Counted from the stretch's first letter, positions 1 to 7,272 are shown. The stretch is DNA of 9,987 nucleotides from JACRBK01 sp964427955 (GCA_964427955.1 CAYRWY010000205.1:1-9987), one strand, 5' to 3'. The notes: generated by a model not told the origin, from the sequence alone. Made by a program: numbers and translations.

Positions 1-777
1 CTCGAAGCCGACCGTTGGCAGCCCGCCGTCGGGATCGGTAGTCGTGATGCGCAGCAGCCCCCTGGTGTAATCGGCGGTGGGCAGCACGGCCAGGGCGCGG
101 AGGTCGGCCAGCGTCACCGCCGTATGCCAGTCCGCCAGCAGGCGATCCGGCGCGAGATAGAGCGTCACGGCGTGGTGGCGATCCCAGCGGCCATAAATGT
201 CCTGGTGAGCGAGCAGGGCGCGCGCCGGGCCATAATCCGGCTCGGTCGCCAGCGGCGCGAACGGCTGGAGCGCCTGGACCAGCTCGGTGAGCCGGTCGGT
301 GGCGATCACGGTCAGCCGCCATTCGTCGTTGAGTTCGCGGTAGATCGTCAGCGCGTTAGCCTTCACCGCCTCCACGCCCAACTGGCTGATCCAGCGGATG
401 GTGTTCAGCGGGATGCTGATCTCGAATCCGGCGCTGCTCATCCCCACGAACCGCAGGTGATCATCGACCACGCCCAGCGCGCCGCGATCCGGGTCCAGGG
501 TGTTCATCTGCCCCGTCATTTCGCCGTGATACCGCCCGGCGACGGGACCAAACACCACGGTCCGGCCCTCCGTGCGCCAGCGGGCTTGCACGCGCTCGAC
601 GTGAGCCGCCAACTGGTCCGCCAGGCGGGCTTCGGCCCTGGCGTGGTTGCGCGCATAGGAGTTGCTCCAGAACAGACTCGTATCCGGCACGCTGCCCTCA
701 TCCCTGAAGATGGCATACACGATCAAGCCGACCAGTTGGACTCCCAACAGGACGATGATGGACAACTCAGTCGACAC
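1..777 (-). CDS. membrane-anchored paralogue of the upstream gene (3' end cut by window)
   Basis: The minus-strand frame is open from a GTG start at 777 to the window edge (259 codons, no stop). An AGGAGG ribosome site lies 8 bases before the GTG and inside the end of the upstream gene, whose stop is only 3 bases away, so translation is probably coupled. An N-terminal membrane segment spans about residues 5-24, followed by a charged helical stretch (about 41-70). Two beta-rich segments resembling PH/GRAM-like domains then follow (about 95-172 and 190-259). The first has G-L-x-F-V-G then I-S-I-P-L; the second has QDIYGRW, LYLAPDRLL and WHTA. QDIYG, LAPDRLL and WHTA recur at the same place in the neighbouring gene, showing tandem duplication. 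By comparison with that paralogue only about 30-40 residues are missing. Function unknown; the PH/GRAM-like fold is an inference from pattern, not a recognised family. Confidence 0.82.
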   Translation of the reverse strand, partial: MSTELSIIVLLGVQLVGLIVYAIFRDEGSVPDTSLFWSNSYARNHARAEARLADQLAAHVERVQARWRTEGRTVVFGPVAGRYHGEMTGQMNTLDPDRGALGVVDDHLRFVGMSSAGFEISIPLNTIRWISQLGVEAVKANALTIYRELNDEWRLTVIATDRLTELVQALQPFAPLATEPDYGPARALLAHQDIYGRWDRHHAVTLYLAPDRLLADWHTAVTLADLRALAVLPTADYTRGLLRITTTDPDGGLPTVGFE

Positions 778-780
778 GGA

Positions 781-1653
781 TCAGCCCTCCTCTGCGGACT
801 CTTTCTTCTTGCGGCCCTCCACGACGTTCAGCGGAACCTGCGTGCGCTGGTGGAGCGCCGCGCCCCACTCCCGGGCCTGATCGGGCGGCAGCACATAGCC
901 GACGGTTTGCAGCCCGATCCCCTCTTCGATATGCGCGATCCGCAGCAGCAGATCAGGCGACCAGCGCGCCTTGGGCACCGGCATGATCGTCAGCTCGCGG
1001 ATGTGATCGAGCAGAATCGCCGTGTGCCAGTTGGACAGCAGGCGATCCGGCGCGAGGTAGATCGTCCAGCTTTCGCCCGGCCACCAGACGCCGTAAATGT
1101 CCTGGCGGTAATGCTGCGCCGCCATCGGGCCGAGGTCTTGAGAGGCCACCACGGTCAGGCCGCTGATCTGCGCCAACGTCTTCAAAAACTCCGGCTGTTT
1201 GCTCAGGCCGAAGGTGTAGATCTGCCAGCCGTCCGCGCCCGGACCGTACAGCGAGACCGAATACCACTGGTAGACGTGGGCGCTGGCCCGGCCCAGGTAG
1301 TGAATCTCGGCCAGCGGGATGCGGACGGCGACTCCCGTCTCGCCCGTCCCGACGAAGACCAGCGTGCTCCCGGTGCCATCCACCAGCAGGCCCAGCATCC
1401 CCGGCTCCGGCAGCGCGTCCGGCGGGCGGTGCTGCCAGTCATAATAATAGTAGGCGGGCAGCGGCCCGGCGGCAACCGTCATCGCGCGCAGGTCGGGCTG
1501 CTCTGGGAGGGCCGCCTGCTGGGCCGTCTCCCGTTCGCGGTAGGCGGTCGCGTAGCGCACGTACCAGATGATCCCGGGCAGCAGAAACACCGCCAGGACG
1601 ACCGCCAGGCGCAGCACCTCCTGGATGATAGACAGGGTCGTTGACGCGAGCAC
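781..1653 (-). CDS. membrane-anchored protein with two PH/GRAM-like segments, hypothetical
   Basis: 290 residues, GTG start at 1653 preceded by a purine-rich AAGGAAAGGGGGGAGA stretch. The start is supported by the paralogue downstream: S-T-T-L-S-I-I here aligns with S-T-E-L-S-I-I there, both at the extreme N-terminus. One membrane helix spans about residues 12-34, followed by Arg/Lys, suggesting the bulk is cytoplasmic. Residues about 85-160 (LGLLVDGTGSTLVFVG, RIPLAEI, then a W and a helix-like FLKTLAQI) and about 180-270 (QDIYGVWW, IYLAPDRLLSNWHTA, LLLRI, TVGY) each have the strand-rich, one-helix-at-the-end look of PH/GRAM-type domains. The C-terminus is a charged tail (RKKKESAEEG). It is the first gene of a coupled pair and is divergent from the 2054 gene. 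No catalytic motif is visible; a role in anchoring or lipid/peptide binding is only a guess. Confidence 0.85.
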   Translation of the reverse strand: MLASTTLSIIQEVLRLAVVLAVFLLPGIIWYVRYATAYRERETAQQAALPEQPDLRAMTVAAGPLPAYYYYDWQHRPPDALPEPGMLGLLVDGTGSTLVFVGTGETGVAVRIPLAEIHYLGRASAHVYQWYSVSLYGPGADGWQIYTFGLSKQPEFLKTLAQISGLTVVASQDLGPMAAQHYRQDIYGVWWPGESWTIYLAPDRLLSNWHTAILLDHIRELTIMPVPKARWSPDLLLRIAHIEEGIGLQTVGYVLPPDQAREWGAALHQRTQVPLNVVEGRKKKESAEEG

Positions 1654-1775
1654 TCTCCCCCCTTTCCTTCACAGATCGGACTCGTGACTGATCGAATCGT
1701 ACACCCGGTTGGCGGCTGTCAGGAATCTGGGAGCGGGATGTCGGCGGGTGGACAGGGAGTCAGGGGCCGTGTAAG

Positions 1776-1820
1776 TCCCCTCTCTGGCTGGGCCGGAGAG
1801 GGGATTTAGGGGTGAGGCCG
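1776..1820. repeat. palindromic intergenic repeat, family 1, copy 1
   Basis: TCCCCTCTC (1776-1784) pairs perfectly with GAGAGGGGA (1796-1804) around a short GC-rich loop. It is followed by TTTAGGGGTGAGGCCG. The segment 1795-1820 is an exact 26-base reverse complement of 7205-7230, more than 5 kb away. It is therefore a dispersed repeat rather than a locus-specific hairpin. Confidence 0.8.
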
Positions 1821-1886
1821 GAACTCCGTATTCAATGGTTAAATCACATCAATGCGCCCCTACCACGACGTTTCCCCTGCGCCGCT

Positions 1887-1930
1887 CCCCCTCGCCACCG
1901 GGTGGAGAGGGGGTCGGAGGGTGAGGTAAA
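1887..1930. repeat. palindromic intergenic repeat, family 1, copy 2 (diverged)
   Basis: CCCCCTCGCCACC (1887-1899) and GGTGGAGAGGGGG (1901-1913) form a near-perfect inverted repeat with one mismatch. It is followed by TCGGAGGGTGAGGTAAA, which matches the GGGTGAGGTAAA end of the copy at 7206-7272. It lies only about 70 bases from copy 1. Confidence 0.7.
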
Positions 1931-1983
1931 CCACCCCGGATTTTCGTTCGCGAAAGGCTTCCCCCTGTTTCCCCTTCCCTGAT

Positions 1984-2011
1984 TTGCCCAATTGCTCGAA
2001 CCCGCATAAAC
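1984..2011 (+). promoter_or_regulatory. weak candidate promoter for the 2054 gene
   Basis: TTGCCC (1984-1989) and ATAAAC (2006-2011) with a 16-base gap stand in the least GC-rich part of the spacer, about 45 bases before the ATG. Both hexamers are poor matches to the sigma-70 consensus, so this is only the best candidate seen. The ribosome site of the gene (GGAT before AAGCT-ATG) is also weak. Confidence 0.25.
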
Positions 2012-2053
2012 TACTAGCGTGTCTCATCCCGGTTTGAGTGGGTCGGATAAGCT

Positions 2054-4711
2054 ATGGCTACTATTCAGCGTGTAACATTGGGACCTGAAACCAGCCCCGT
2101 TCAGCAGGGGCGCGGCACGCATGGACGCTGGCGGATGGCCTACCAGCAGCCCGGCGCCGCTCCTGAAGAGGGACAGCCCGTGCCGGTGATCCTCACCTTC
2201 GTCCAGGACGCAGACCGCCTGGCGTTCGCCCTGGCCGAAGGGCCAGCCGCCGACGAATTGTCCCACCAACTGGGGGAATACTTGTGGATGCACGACAGCG
2301 CCAACGGTGACTGGCCGCTCAATCTGCGTGAGTGGCTGGCCGATACCGCACGCTGGACCGGGGCCTCCGCGGGCCGCACGACCTTCATCTGTGGGCGGCT
2401 CGAACGCAACGTCGCCGGAGGGCGGGTCTATCTCGCCTGGCTGGGGATGAGCGGCGTGCGCCTGCTCGACCGGAGCGAAGGCGACGTCACGCTGGACACC
2501 ATGATCGGCAGCGACGAAGGCTGGACGCCGGACCACGGCCCGGAGCCGGTCGGCCTGGGACTGCACGCCTACCGGGGCAGCCTGTTCAGCCTGGACCGGC
2601 TGATCGTCGTCAGCACCGGCGCCTTGCCGCTGCGGGATGATCTGGCTGATCTCGCCACTCGCGACCTGGACCAGGCGCTGGCGGATTGGAGCGAGGAATC
2701 CGACCGCGCACTGGTCGTGCTCGACCTGCGGCTGAACCAGGTCCTCAGCAAGCCCAACACCACCACCCTGAGCTACAACTGGATCGGGCCGGACCTCTGC
2801 CTGCTGTCGTGGCATCCGTCGCCCAACGTTACCGGCTACCGTGTGGAAGAAGCCTCGTCGGCAACCTTCGACGATCCGGCGCTGGTGGCCGAGATGACCG
2901 ACGGTCGGCAGGTCCAGTACCGGCTGTCGCCGCCGAGCAGCGGCGCGCGCTACTATCGCGTCACCCCGCTCAACCAGGGGGTGCCCGGCCAGCCCAGCGA
3001 GTCGGTTTGTCCGATCCCCATGATTCTGCCCTCGCCCGTCCTGGAGCCGATTGTCTGGGCCACCGACGGCGGCTATTATCTGCATTGGACGACCATCGCC
3101 CAGGCCACCAGCTACGAGGTCCAGCGCTCGACCGATGCCGATTTCGACCCGAACACCAGCGAAGGCGTCTATCGCGGCGAAGTCCCCGAAGTTTATCTGC
3201 CACCGGACGCGTCGCCTAACCTGTTCTATCGCGTGCGGGCGATCAACGTGCTGTACGCCCCCAACAATCCGTCGCCGTGGAGCCAGCCGGGCCGCAGTCC
3301 AGCCCGCCTCGATACGCCCACCTTTACCCGCGTGACCCAGAAGCGCATCGAATGGACCCCCATTCCCGGCGCGCGGCAGTATCAGGTCCAGGTCGGCGTG
3401 CCCGGCGAAGATCCCGCCCAGGCCGAAGAGATCGCCGTGATCGATCCGCTGTGCGGCGTGGCCGACCAACCGGCGACCTACCGCGTGCGGGCGCTGCGCC
3501 GCCCCGACGATCTGCGCACGGTCAGCGAGTGGAGCGAGACGATCACCGTCACACCGCCCAAAGTGGGCACCGGTCCCCGCCGTCCCGATCTGCGCCCGAT
3601 GCTGCCCCTGTTGATCGGCGCGGCGCTCGTCGCGCTGATGGTCGGCATTGGCCTGGGGTTGGGCGTGCTGCGGGCGTACCAGGAGGCGAATGCTACTTCG
3701 ACGCCTACCCCCCTCCAGGCGGCGGCCCTCCAATCTACCTACGTAGCGGCCACGGACAATGCCATGAACGCGACCAGCGTAGATCGCCTGGAAACCCAGG
3801 TCCGGCTCACGTCGATCTCATTCCGCGATCAGACGGCCACCGCTGCCGCCTGGACGCTGACGCCCACGCCCACCTTTACCTTCACGCCGTCGAATACACC
3901 GAATCTCACCGAAACCATCGAGCTGGCGTTCCAGACCGGGCAAACGGCCACCGCCGCCCGGTGGACGTTCACGCCCACGCCCACCCTTACCTTCACGCCG
4001 TCGATCACGCCCAATTTCACCGAGACCATCGAGTCCGCCTTCCAGGCCGGACAGACGGCCACCGCCGCCGGATGGACGTCTACTCCTACCCCCACCGCCA
4101 CCTTCACGCCCTCCAACACGCCGACCGCGACGGCCACGCCCTCCAACACGCCGAACATGACGGCGACGCTGGACGCGATGGTCCAGGCCCAACTGACCGC
4201 CATCGCCGCCGGGTGGACGCCCACCTTCACCGCGACTCACACGCCGGTCCCGACCGAAACGCCGGACATGACGGCGACGCTGGATGCGATGGTCCAGGCC
4301 CACTTGACCGCGGTTGCTGCCGGGTGGACGCCGACCGCCCTACCGTCGCCGACCACCCTGCCGTCACCGACGTCACGGCCCTCCCAGGCCCCGCTGCCCA
4401 GCGAGACGCCCAACGCGACGGCGACCGCGGCGGCGATCATTCTCAGCCACCTGTCCACCGGATGTTTCGTGATCAATCTGCCGGACCTGGCGCTGCCGGT
4501 CTACACCGCCCCGCGCGAAACGGGGACGCCGCTGCTGCCCGCCGTGCCGCGCCTGGCCGCGGTCACGCAGCGCCGCGAGACGCCGGAGGGATCGGGCATC
4601 TTCTGGCTGCAAGTACGCATCGCGACCGGCGGCAGCGAGATCGTCGGCTGGGTGCGCGTGCCGGACGGCGTCGCCGAAGCTGACCTCTACACCGGGCACG
4701 ACTGCCCGTAG
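2054..4711 (+). CDS. large one-pass membrane protein: PP2C-like pseudophosphatase, FN3-like domains, Thr/Pro repeats, SH3b-like end
   Basis: 885 residues from ATG at 2054. Residues about 40-228 follow the PP2C/PPM pattern: LAFALAEGPAADELS where a phosphatase has V-x-D-G-x-G-G, then RTTFICGRL, VYLAWLGMSGVRLL, LDRLIVVSTGALP and ALVVLDLRL. The metal-binding Asp residues are absent (DG reads EG; the GDSR-type Asp is lost; the late SDG reads STG), so it is probably catalytically dead. Three fibronectin-III-like units follow (about 235-320, 325-418, 419-500), each ending in a YRV-type strand (YYRVTPLN, FYRVRAIN, TYRVRALR). A TM helix spans 515-540 with RRPDLR before it, so by the positive-inside rule the N-terminal part is cytoplasmic. 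Residues 594-799 are five Thr/Pro-rich repeats with Trp at 600, 637, 674, 721 and 758. The end (about 803-870, CFVINLPDLALPVYTAP to VGWVRVPD) resembles a bacterial SH3 domain. First gene of a unit with the TPR and lipoprotein genes. PP2C ancestry is an inference; the modular layout is clear. Confidence 0.92.
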   Translation: MATIQRVTLGPETSPVQQGRGTHGRWRMAYQQPGAAPEEGQPVPVILTFVQDADRLAFALAEGPAADELSHQLGEYLWMHDSANGDWPLNLREWLADTARWTGASAGRTTFICGRLERNVAGGRVYLAWLGMSGVRLLDRSEGDVTLDTMIGSDEGWTPDHGPEPVGLGLHAYRGSLFSLDRLIVVSTGALPLRDDLADLATRDLDQALADWSEESDRALVVLDLRLNQVLSKPNTTTLSYNWIGPDLCLLSWHPSPNVTGYRVEEASSATFDDPALVAEMTDGRQVQYRLSPPSSGARYYRVTPLNQGVPGQPSESVCPIPMILPSPVLEPIVWATDGGYYLHWTTIAQATSYEVQRSTDADFDPNTSEGVYRGEVPEVYLPPDASPNLFYRVRAINVLYAPNNPSPWSQPGRSPARLDTPTFTRVTQKRIEWTPIPGARQYQVQVGVPGEDPAQAEEIAVIDPLCGVADQPATYRVRALRRPDDLRTVSEWSETITVTPPKVGTGPRRPDLRPMLPLLIGAALVALMVGIGLGLGVLRAYQEANATSTPTPLQAAALQSTYVAATDNAMNATSVDRLETQVRLTSISFRDQTATAAAWTLTPTPTFTFTPSNTPNLTETIELAFQTGQTATAARWTFTPTPTLTFTPSITPNFTETIESAFQAGQTATAAGWTSTPTPTATFTPSNTPTATATPSNTPNMTATLDAMVQAQLTAIAAGWTPTFTATHTPVPTETPDMTATLDAMVQAHLTAVAAGWTPTALPSPTTLPSPTSRPSQAPLPSETPNATATAAAIILSHLSTGCFVINLPDLALPVYTAPRETGTPLLPAVPRLAAVTQRRETPEGSGIFWLQVRIATGGSEIVGWVRVPDGVAEADLYTGHDCP
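3833..4450 (+). repeat. in-gene tandem repeat encoding five Trp-containing Thr/Pro units
   Basis: The basic period is 111 bases (37 codons). Units 1 and 2 share TATAA-W-T-x-TPTP-x-TFTPS and TETIE; units 3 and 4 share MTATLDAMVQA. At DNA level 4155-4191 matches 4266-4302 with one difference, exactly 111 bases apart. Unit 3 is 10 residues longer because a 20-base block (4105-4124) is repeated 30 bases on (4135-4154). The segment follows the TM helix and so probably forms an exported stalk. Confidence 0.9.
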
Positions 4712-4739
4712 ATCAGACCGTTTTCGTCGTAGGAGGACT

Positions 4740-6287
4740 ATGACTGGCTCAACGGGTGATTCACACAAGGACCGGATTGCGCGTCTGCTGCTCTGGCTGA
4801 TTTTGCTTGCCACGCTGGCGCTGGTGGGCGTGACGATCTGGATGGTCGCTCTCCAGATCCAGATCGCCCACAACAAAGAAAACCGCGCCACCGAGCGCGA
4901 CGTCTCGATCAACGTCGTGCTGCCTACCCCGCCGGAGGGCACCCCGGCGACGGTCCAGCTTGATCCGACCCAGGCCGCCGACCTCAAGCTGGGGGCAGCA
5001 GCGCAAATCCTGGAGGAAGCCGATCAGGCCAAGCAAGACGCGCAGGATTCGGTCAACACCGTATCGATGCTGCTCAGCTTTCTGGAAGGGGCCGCTGTGC
5101 TGGCCGGTTTGGCGCTCGGCGCCGCCGCCTATTTCGGCTTCCGCAATTCGAGCGAGTCGAAGGAAGATGTCGATAAAGCCCTGGGCCAACTCGATGACTT
5201 CAAAACCGGCCTGAATACACAGATGGAGGCGATCAAGACCGAAAGCGCGTCCCAAAAGAAGTCCCTATCTGAAGAAGTGGAGATCGTGAGGACCAACAAA
5301 ACGTATCTGGCCGACCTTCCACAGCAGCTAGGCCGTCTGGAGAATTTGAAGAATGATCTGGCCCAGCAGCAAGGCCATTTCGAAGCCAGGCTGCAAGCGA
5401 CGCTGCAAAAGGAACTGCAAAACACCCGTGATATTTTCATCCACCTGGTTCAGGCCAACCAGGAACTCACGCTCAAGAACTTCACCGAAGTCTATCGCGC
5501 CGTCAGCCGCGTGCTGGACATCCAGCCCGATAACTCGCTGGCGCTCTACATGGCCGGGTGGATCGAGCTTCAATACGTCGAGCACAAGCTGGACGACGGG
5601 ATCAAACACCTGAAACGCGCCTGGGAACTCGATCCCGACTGGCCCTCGGCGGTGGCCGCCTATGGGGTCGCGCTGCGCCGCCAGGCCCTGCGTCTTGATG
5701 GGAACAAGCGTGACGCGTTGATGAGCGAAGCCGAAAGTATGCTGCGCCGCGCCCTCGAGATGGACCACAGCTTGCTGGATCTCAACATGGAATCCTTCTG
5801 GGGACCGGTCGCCGGGATCAGCCGTGACGAGAACGAGATCGACAAGGCCATTTCCTCTTACGAGCAGGCGTGCCGGGTGACGCCGGGATCGTCGTACCCG
5901 CATGGCAACCTGGCGGCGTTGTACCTGCGCAAGAGCAAAGAACAGGCCGATCCTAAAGCCAGAGACCGGGCACTGGACTTCTTCGAGAAAACGGCGCGGA
6001 TGGCCGAATCCGAGCTGTCGATCATCCCCAACGATTATTTTCACGTCATGGACATTGCCATGTCCCGCATGATGCTGACTCAACGGGACGCCGCTATACT
6101 GCGCGACGCCAACGAAAAATTCGACGTGGCCCTGGGCCTTGAGCCGACGGCGGAAATGCTCACCGTATCGCAGCGCGGCTGGCGGAATCTGGTCGATTAC
6201 TGCCCGGACGACTGGTCCGACCTCAAGGAGCGGCTGCAAGAGAAGTTGAGGCAAATTACGCGGGCCATTGGTGACGCCCAGTCCTAG
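4740..6287 (+). CDS. two-TM coiled-coil and TPR protein
   Basis: 515 residues; an AGGAGG site at 4731-4736 lies unusually close (3 bases) to the ATG, and no other in-frame start is near. Membrane helices at about 14-40 and 106-134 flank a short Thr/Pro-containing loop (44-105). Both helices begin after Lys/Arg or end in a charged run, so both ends are probably cytoplasmic and the loop outside. Residues about 139-230 are Gln/Glu/Lys-rich with heptad character, a likely coiled coil. From about 232 to the end there are TPR-type helix pairs, e.g. NFTEVYRAVSRVLDIQPDNSL, DGIKHLKRAWELDPDW, EAESMLRRALEMD and AISSYEQACRVTPGSSYPH. TPRs bind protein partners, so a scaffold role is likely. It begins 28 bases after the large membrane protein and is followed 13 bases later by the lipoprotein gene, so all three are probably co-transcribed. 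Partner identity is unknown. Confidence 0.93.
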   Translation: MTGSTGDSHKDRIARLLLWLILLATLALVGVTIWMVALQIQIAHNKENRATERDVSINVVLPTPPEGTPATVQLDPTQAADLKLGAAAQILEEADQAKQDAQDSVNTVSMLLSFLEGAAVLAGLALGAAAYFGFRNSSESKEDVDKALGQLDDFKTGLNTQMEAIKTESASQKKSLSEEVEIVRTNKTYLADLPQQLGRLENLKNDLAQQQGHFEARLQATLQKELQNTRDIFIHLVQANQELTLKNFTEVYRAVSRVLDIQPDNSLALYMAGWIELQYVEHKLDDGIKHLKRAWELDPDWPSAVAAYGVALRRQALRLDGNKRDALMSEAESMLRRALEMDHSLLDLNMESFWGPVAGISRDENEIDKAISSYEQACRVTPGSSYPHGNLAALYLRKSKEQADPKARDRALDFFEKTARMAESELSIIPNDYFHVMDIAMSRMMLTQRDAAILRDANEKFDVALGLEPTAEMLTVSQRGWRNLVDYCPDDWSDLKERLQEKLRQITRAIGDAQS

Positions 6288-6300
6288 AAAGGCAGCGATC

Positions 6301-7038
6301 TTGAAGCGAACTTCTGCTCCTCTCCGCGCCCTGGCGCTGATCGCGCTGGCCGCGATGCTGGCCGGGTGCGGCGGTGACAAGAAAAAGGAGTCGGCTCCGC
6401 CTGCTCCCCCGCCGACCAGTCCCGCCACGGTCCTGCCCAGCGTGACACGCACGCCGCTGCCGCCCACCTGGACGCTGGCGCCGACGCTCACCGAGCCGCC
6501 GCGCGTGACCATCGAGATCGACTATCACCCGCCGACGATGACGACCTTCGTCCCGCCGACCTATACCCCGTCTCCAATTCCGACTGCCCTACCGCCCAGC
6601 GCCACGCCGGTCGGTCCGGTGATCATCCTGACGGCGTCCGTGCTCACCGATACGCTGGCGTCCCAACTGCCAGCAGAGGCGCTGCAATACATCGACGGGC
6701 CGCGCGTCGGCTTCGAGGACAACCAGATGATCGTCACGCTGAATGTGCTGCGTCTGCCGGGCGATCTCACGTCCGCGCGGGCAGTGACGATCCAGATCGC
6801 GGTCACCCAAGACCAGGGCAAGCTGGTCCTCAGCAAAGCCGACGCCTTTTACGGCGACGATCACAGCCCGTTCACCGACGCGCTGGCGGACCAACTGATC
6901 CAGGTGATGCAGGGCATCGTGGACGAGACTCTGGTCACGCTCTACAACCAGGCCGCGCCCACCCAGCCGCGCTTCTATGTGGATGAGATCCTGGTGTCTA
7001 CCACCGGCTTGACCGTGCGGACGGTGACGATCCCGTAG
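6301..7038 (+). CDS. lipoprotein with Pro/Thr linker and C-terminal TULIP-like (LmeA/YpmS-type) domain
   Basis: 245 residues from TTG at 6301. This start is preferred over upstream TTG/GTG codons at 6268/6271 because it follows AAAGG (6288-6292) by 8 bases, avoids overlap with the previous gene, and leaves a textbook signal: Lys-Arg at 2-3, hydrophobic core ALALIALAAML, lipobox LAGC with Cys23. Lipidation and anchoring outside the membrane are expected. Residues about 24-108 are a Pro/Thr-rich tether. Residues about 110-245 form a single domain: LTDTLASQLP, GFEDNQMIVTLNVL, VTIQIAVTQDQGKLVL, a helix TDALADQLIQVMQGIV, then LTVRTVTIP. This order of helix, repeated beta pairs and a late G-L-x-V-x-x-V strand resembles DUF2993/LmeA or YpmS-like lipid-binding proteins, but the match is by eye only. 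Last gene of the unit and followed by a terminator. Confidence 0.88.
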   Translation: MKRTSAPLRALALIALAAMLAGCGGDKKKESAPPAPPPTSPATVLPSVTRTPLPPTWTLAPTLTEPPRVTIEIDYHPPTMTTFVPPTYTPSPIPTALPPSATPVGPVIILTASVLTDTLASQLPAEALQYIDGPRVGFEDNQMIVTLNVLRLPGDLTSARAVTIQIAVTQDQGKLVLSKADAFYGDDHSPFTDALADQLIQVMQGIVDETLVTLYNQAAPTQPRFYVDEILVSTTGLTVRTVTIP

Positions 7039-7043
7039 AAGAA

Positions 7044-7080
7044 GTTGTCAGTTTTTAGTGGTCAGTGGTCAGTTTTCAGC
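7044..7080. repeat. heptamer-type repeat, left member of inverted pair
   Basis: TTGTCAGTTTTTAGTGGTCA continues as GTGGTCAGTTTTCAGC, with GTGGTCA occurring twice in tandem (7058-7064, 7065-7071). TCAGTTTTCAGC (7069-7080) is the exact reverse complement of 7321-7332. Variants of the same words (TCAGTTTTTAG, TCAGTGG) fill the stretch. This resembles the short tandemly repeated heptamers known from cyanobacterial and other genomes. Confidence 0.7.
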
Positions 7081-7115
7081 CCCGCTTCAGGTCGATAGGA
7101 AGCGGGGTATTTTTT
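7080..7115 (+). terminator. intrinsic terminator of the three-gene unit
   Basis: CCCCGCTTC (7080-7088) pairs perfectly with GAAGCGGGG (7099-7107) around a 10-base loop, followed by TATTTTTT (7108-7115). It lies 41 bases after the lipoprotein stop and abuts the left heptamer repeat. Confidence 0.9.
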
Positions 7116-7142
7116 GAGGGAAATAGCCCGGGGGATGGGTTT

Positions 7143-7196
7143 TTGTAGGGGCGTATTGCAAGGCGTTAAGTTAAGCATCTGATCCGGTGTCATAGG
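7143..7196. repeat. dispersed GTAGGGGCG repeat, family 2, copy 1 (11-base deletion)
   Basis: 54 bases matching 9922-9986: the first 19 bases are identical (TTGTAGGGGCGTATTGCAA) and the last 35 differ at 3 positions. Copy 1 lacks the 11 bases that complete the central palindrome in copy 2. No open reading frame is involved. Confidence 0.85.
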
Positions 7197-7204
7197 AGAA
7201 AAAT

Positions 7205-7272
7205 CGGCCTCACCCCTAAATCCCCTCTCCATTGTGTTTTTTGAATGGAGAGGGGGTTGGGGGGTGAGGTAA
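7205..7272. repeat. palindromic intergenic repeat, family 1, copy 3 (most complete)
   Basis: The left arm CCTCACCCC-TAAA-TCCCCTCTCCAT (7208-7232, 25 bases with the hyphens removed; mismatches lie in TAAA) pairs with the right arm 7245-7269, which ends in GGGGTGAGG. The 12-base loop is T-rich. The left arm 7205-7230 is an exact reverse complement of 1795-1820. The arms can form a long hairpin in either DNA strand or in RNA. Confidence 0.85.

Larger units (their letters stand above)
1654..2053. other. divergent intergenic spacer with palindromic repeats
   Basis: This 400-base spacer lies between a minus-strand gene and the plus-strand 2054 gene. No convincing reading frame is seen on either strand. 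It holds two copies of a CCCCTCTCC/GGAGAGGGG palindrome (1776-1820 and 1887-1930). Between them is a 14-base half copy (1850-1863, minus orientation) of the GTAGGGGCG repeat found at 7143 and 9922. Promoters must lie here for both directions, but matches are weak. For the minus gene there is CTGACA (1722-1717) and TACGAT (1701-1696) with a short 15-base gap. For the plus gene see 1984-2011. Confidence 0.7.

Noticed and set aside
124..1644. A 506-codon open frame on the plus strand opposite the two minus-strand paralogues.
   Set aside because: It is an antisense effect of GC-rich codons. The minus-strand frames have TM helices, ribosome sites and shared motifs, while the plus frame is Arg/His/Gln/Pro-rich without structure.
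2024..3733. A 569-codon minus-strand open frame inside the large membrane protein gene.
   Set aside because: Same GC-driven antisense openness; the plus frame has clear FN3-like, TM and repeat segments.
3277..4683. A 468-codon plus-strand frame overlapping the repeat region in another phase.
   Set aside because: It is a frame-shifted reading of the Thr/Pro repeats, giving Arg/His/Asp-rich low-complexity protein with no start site of its own.
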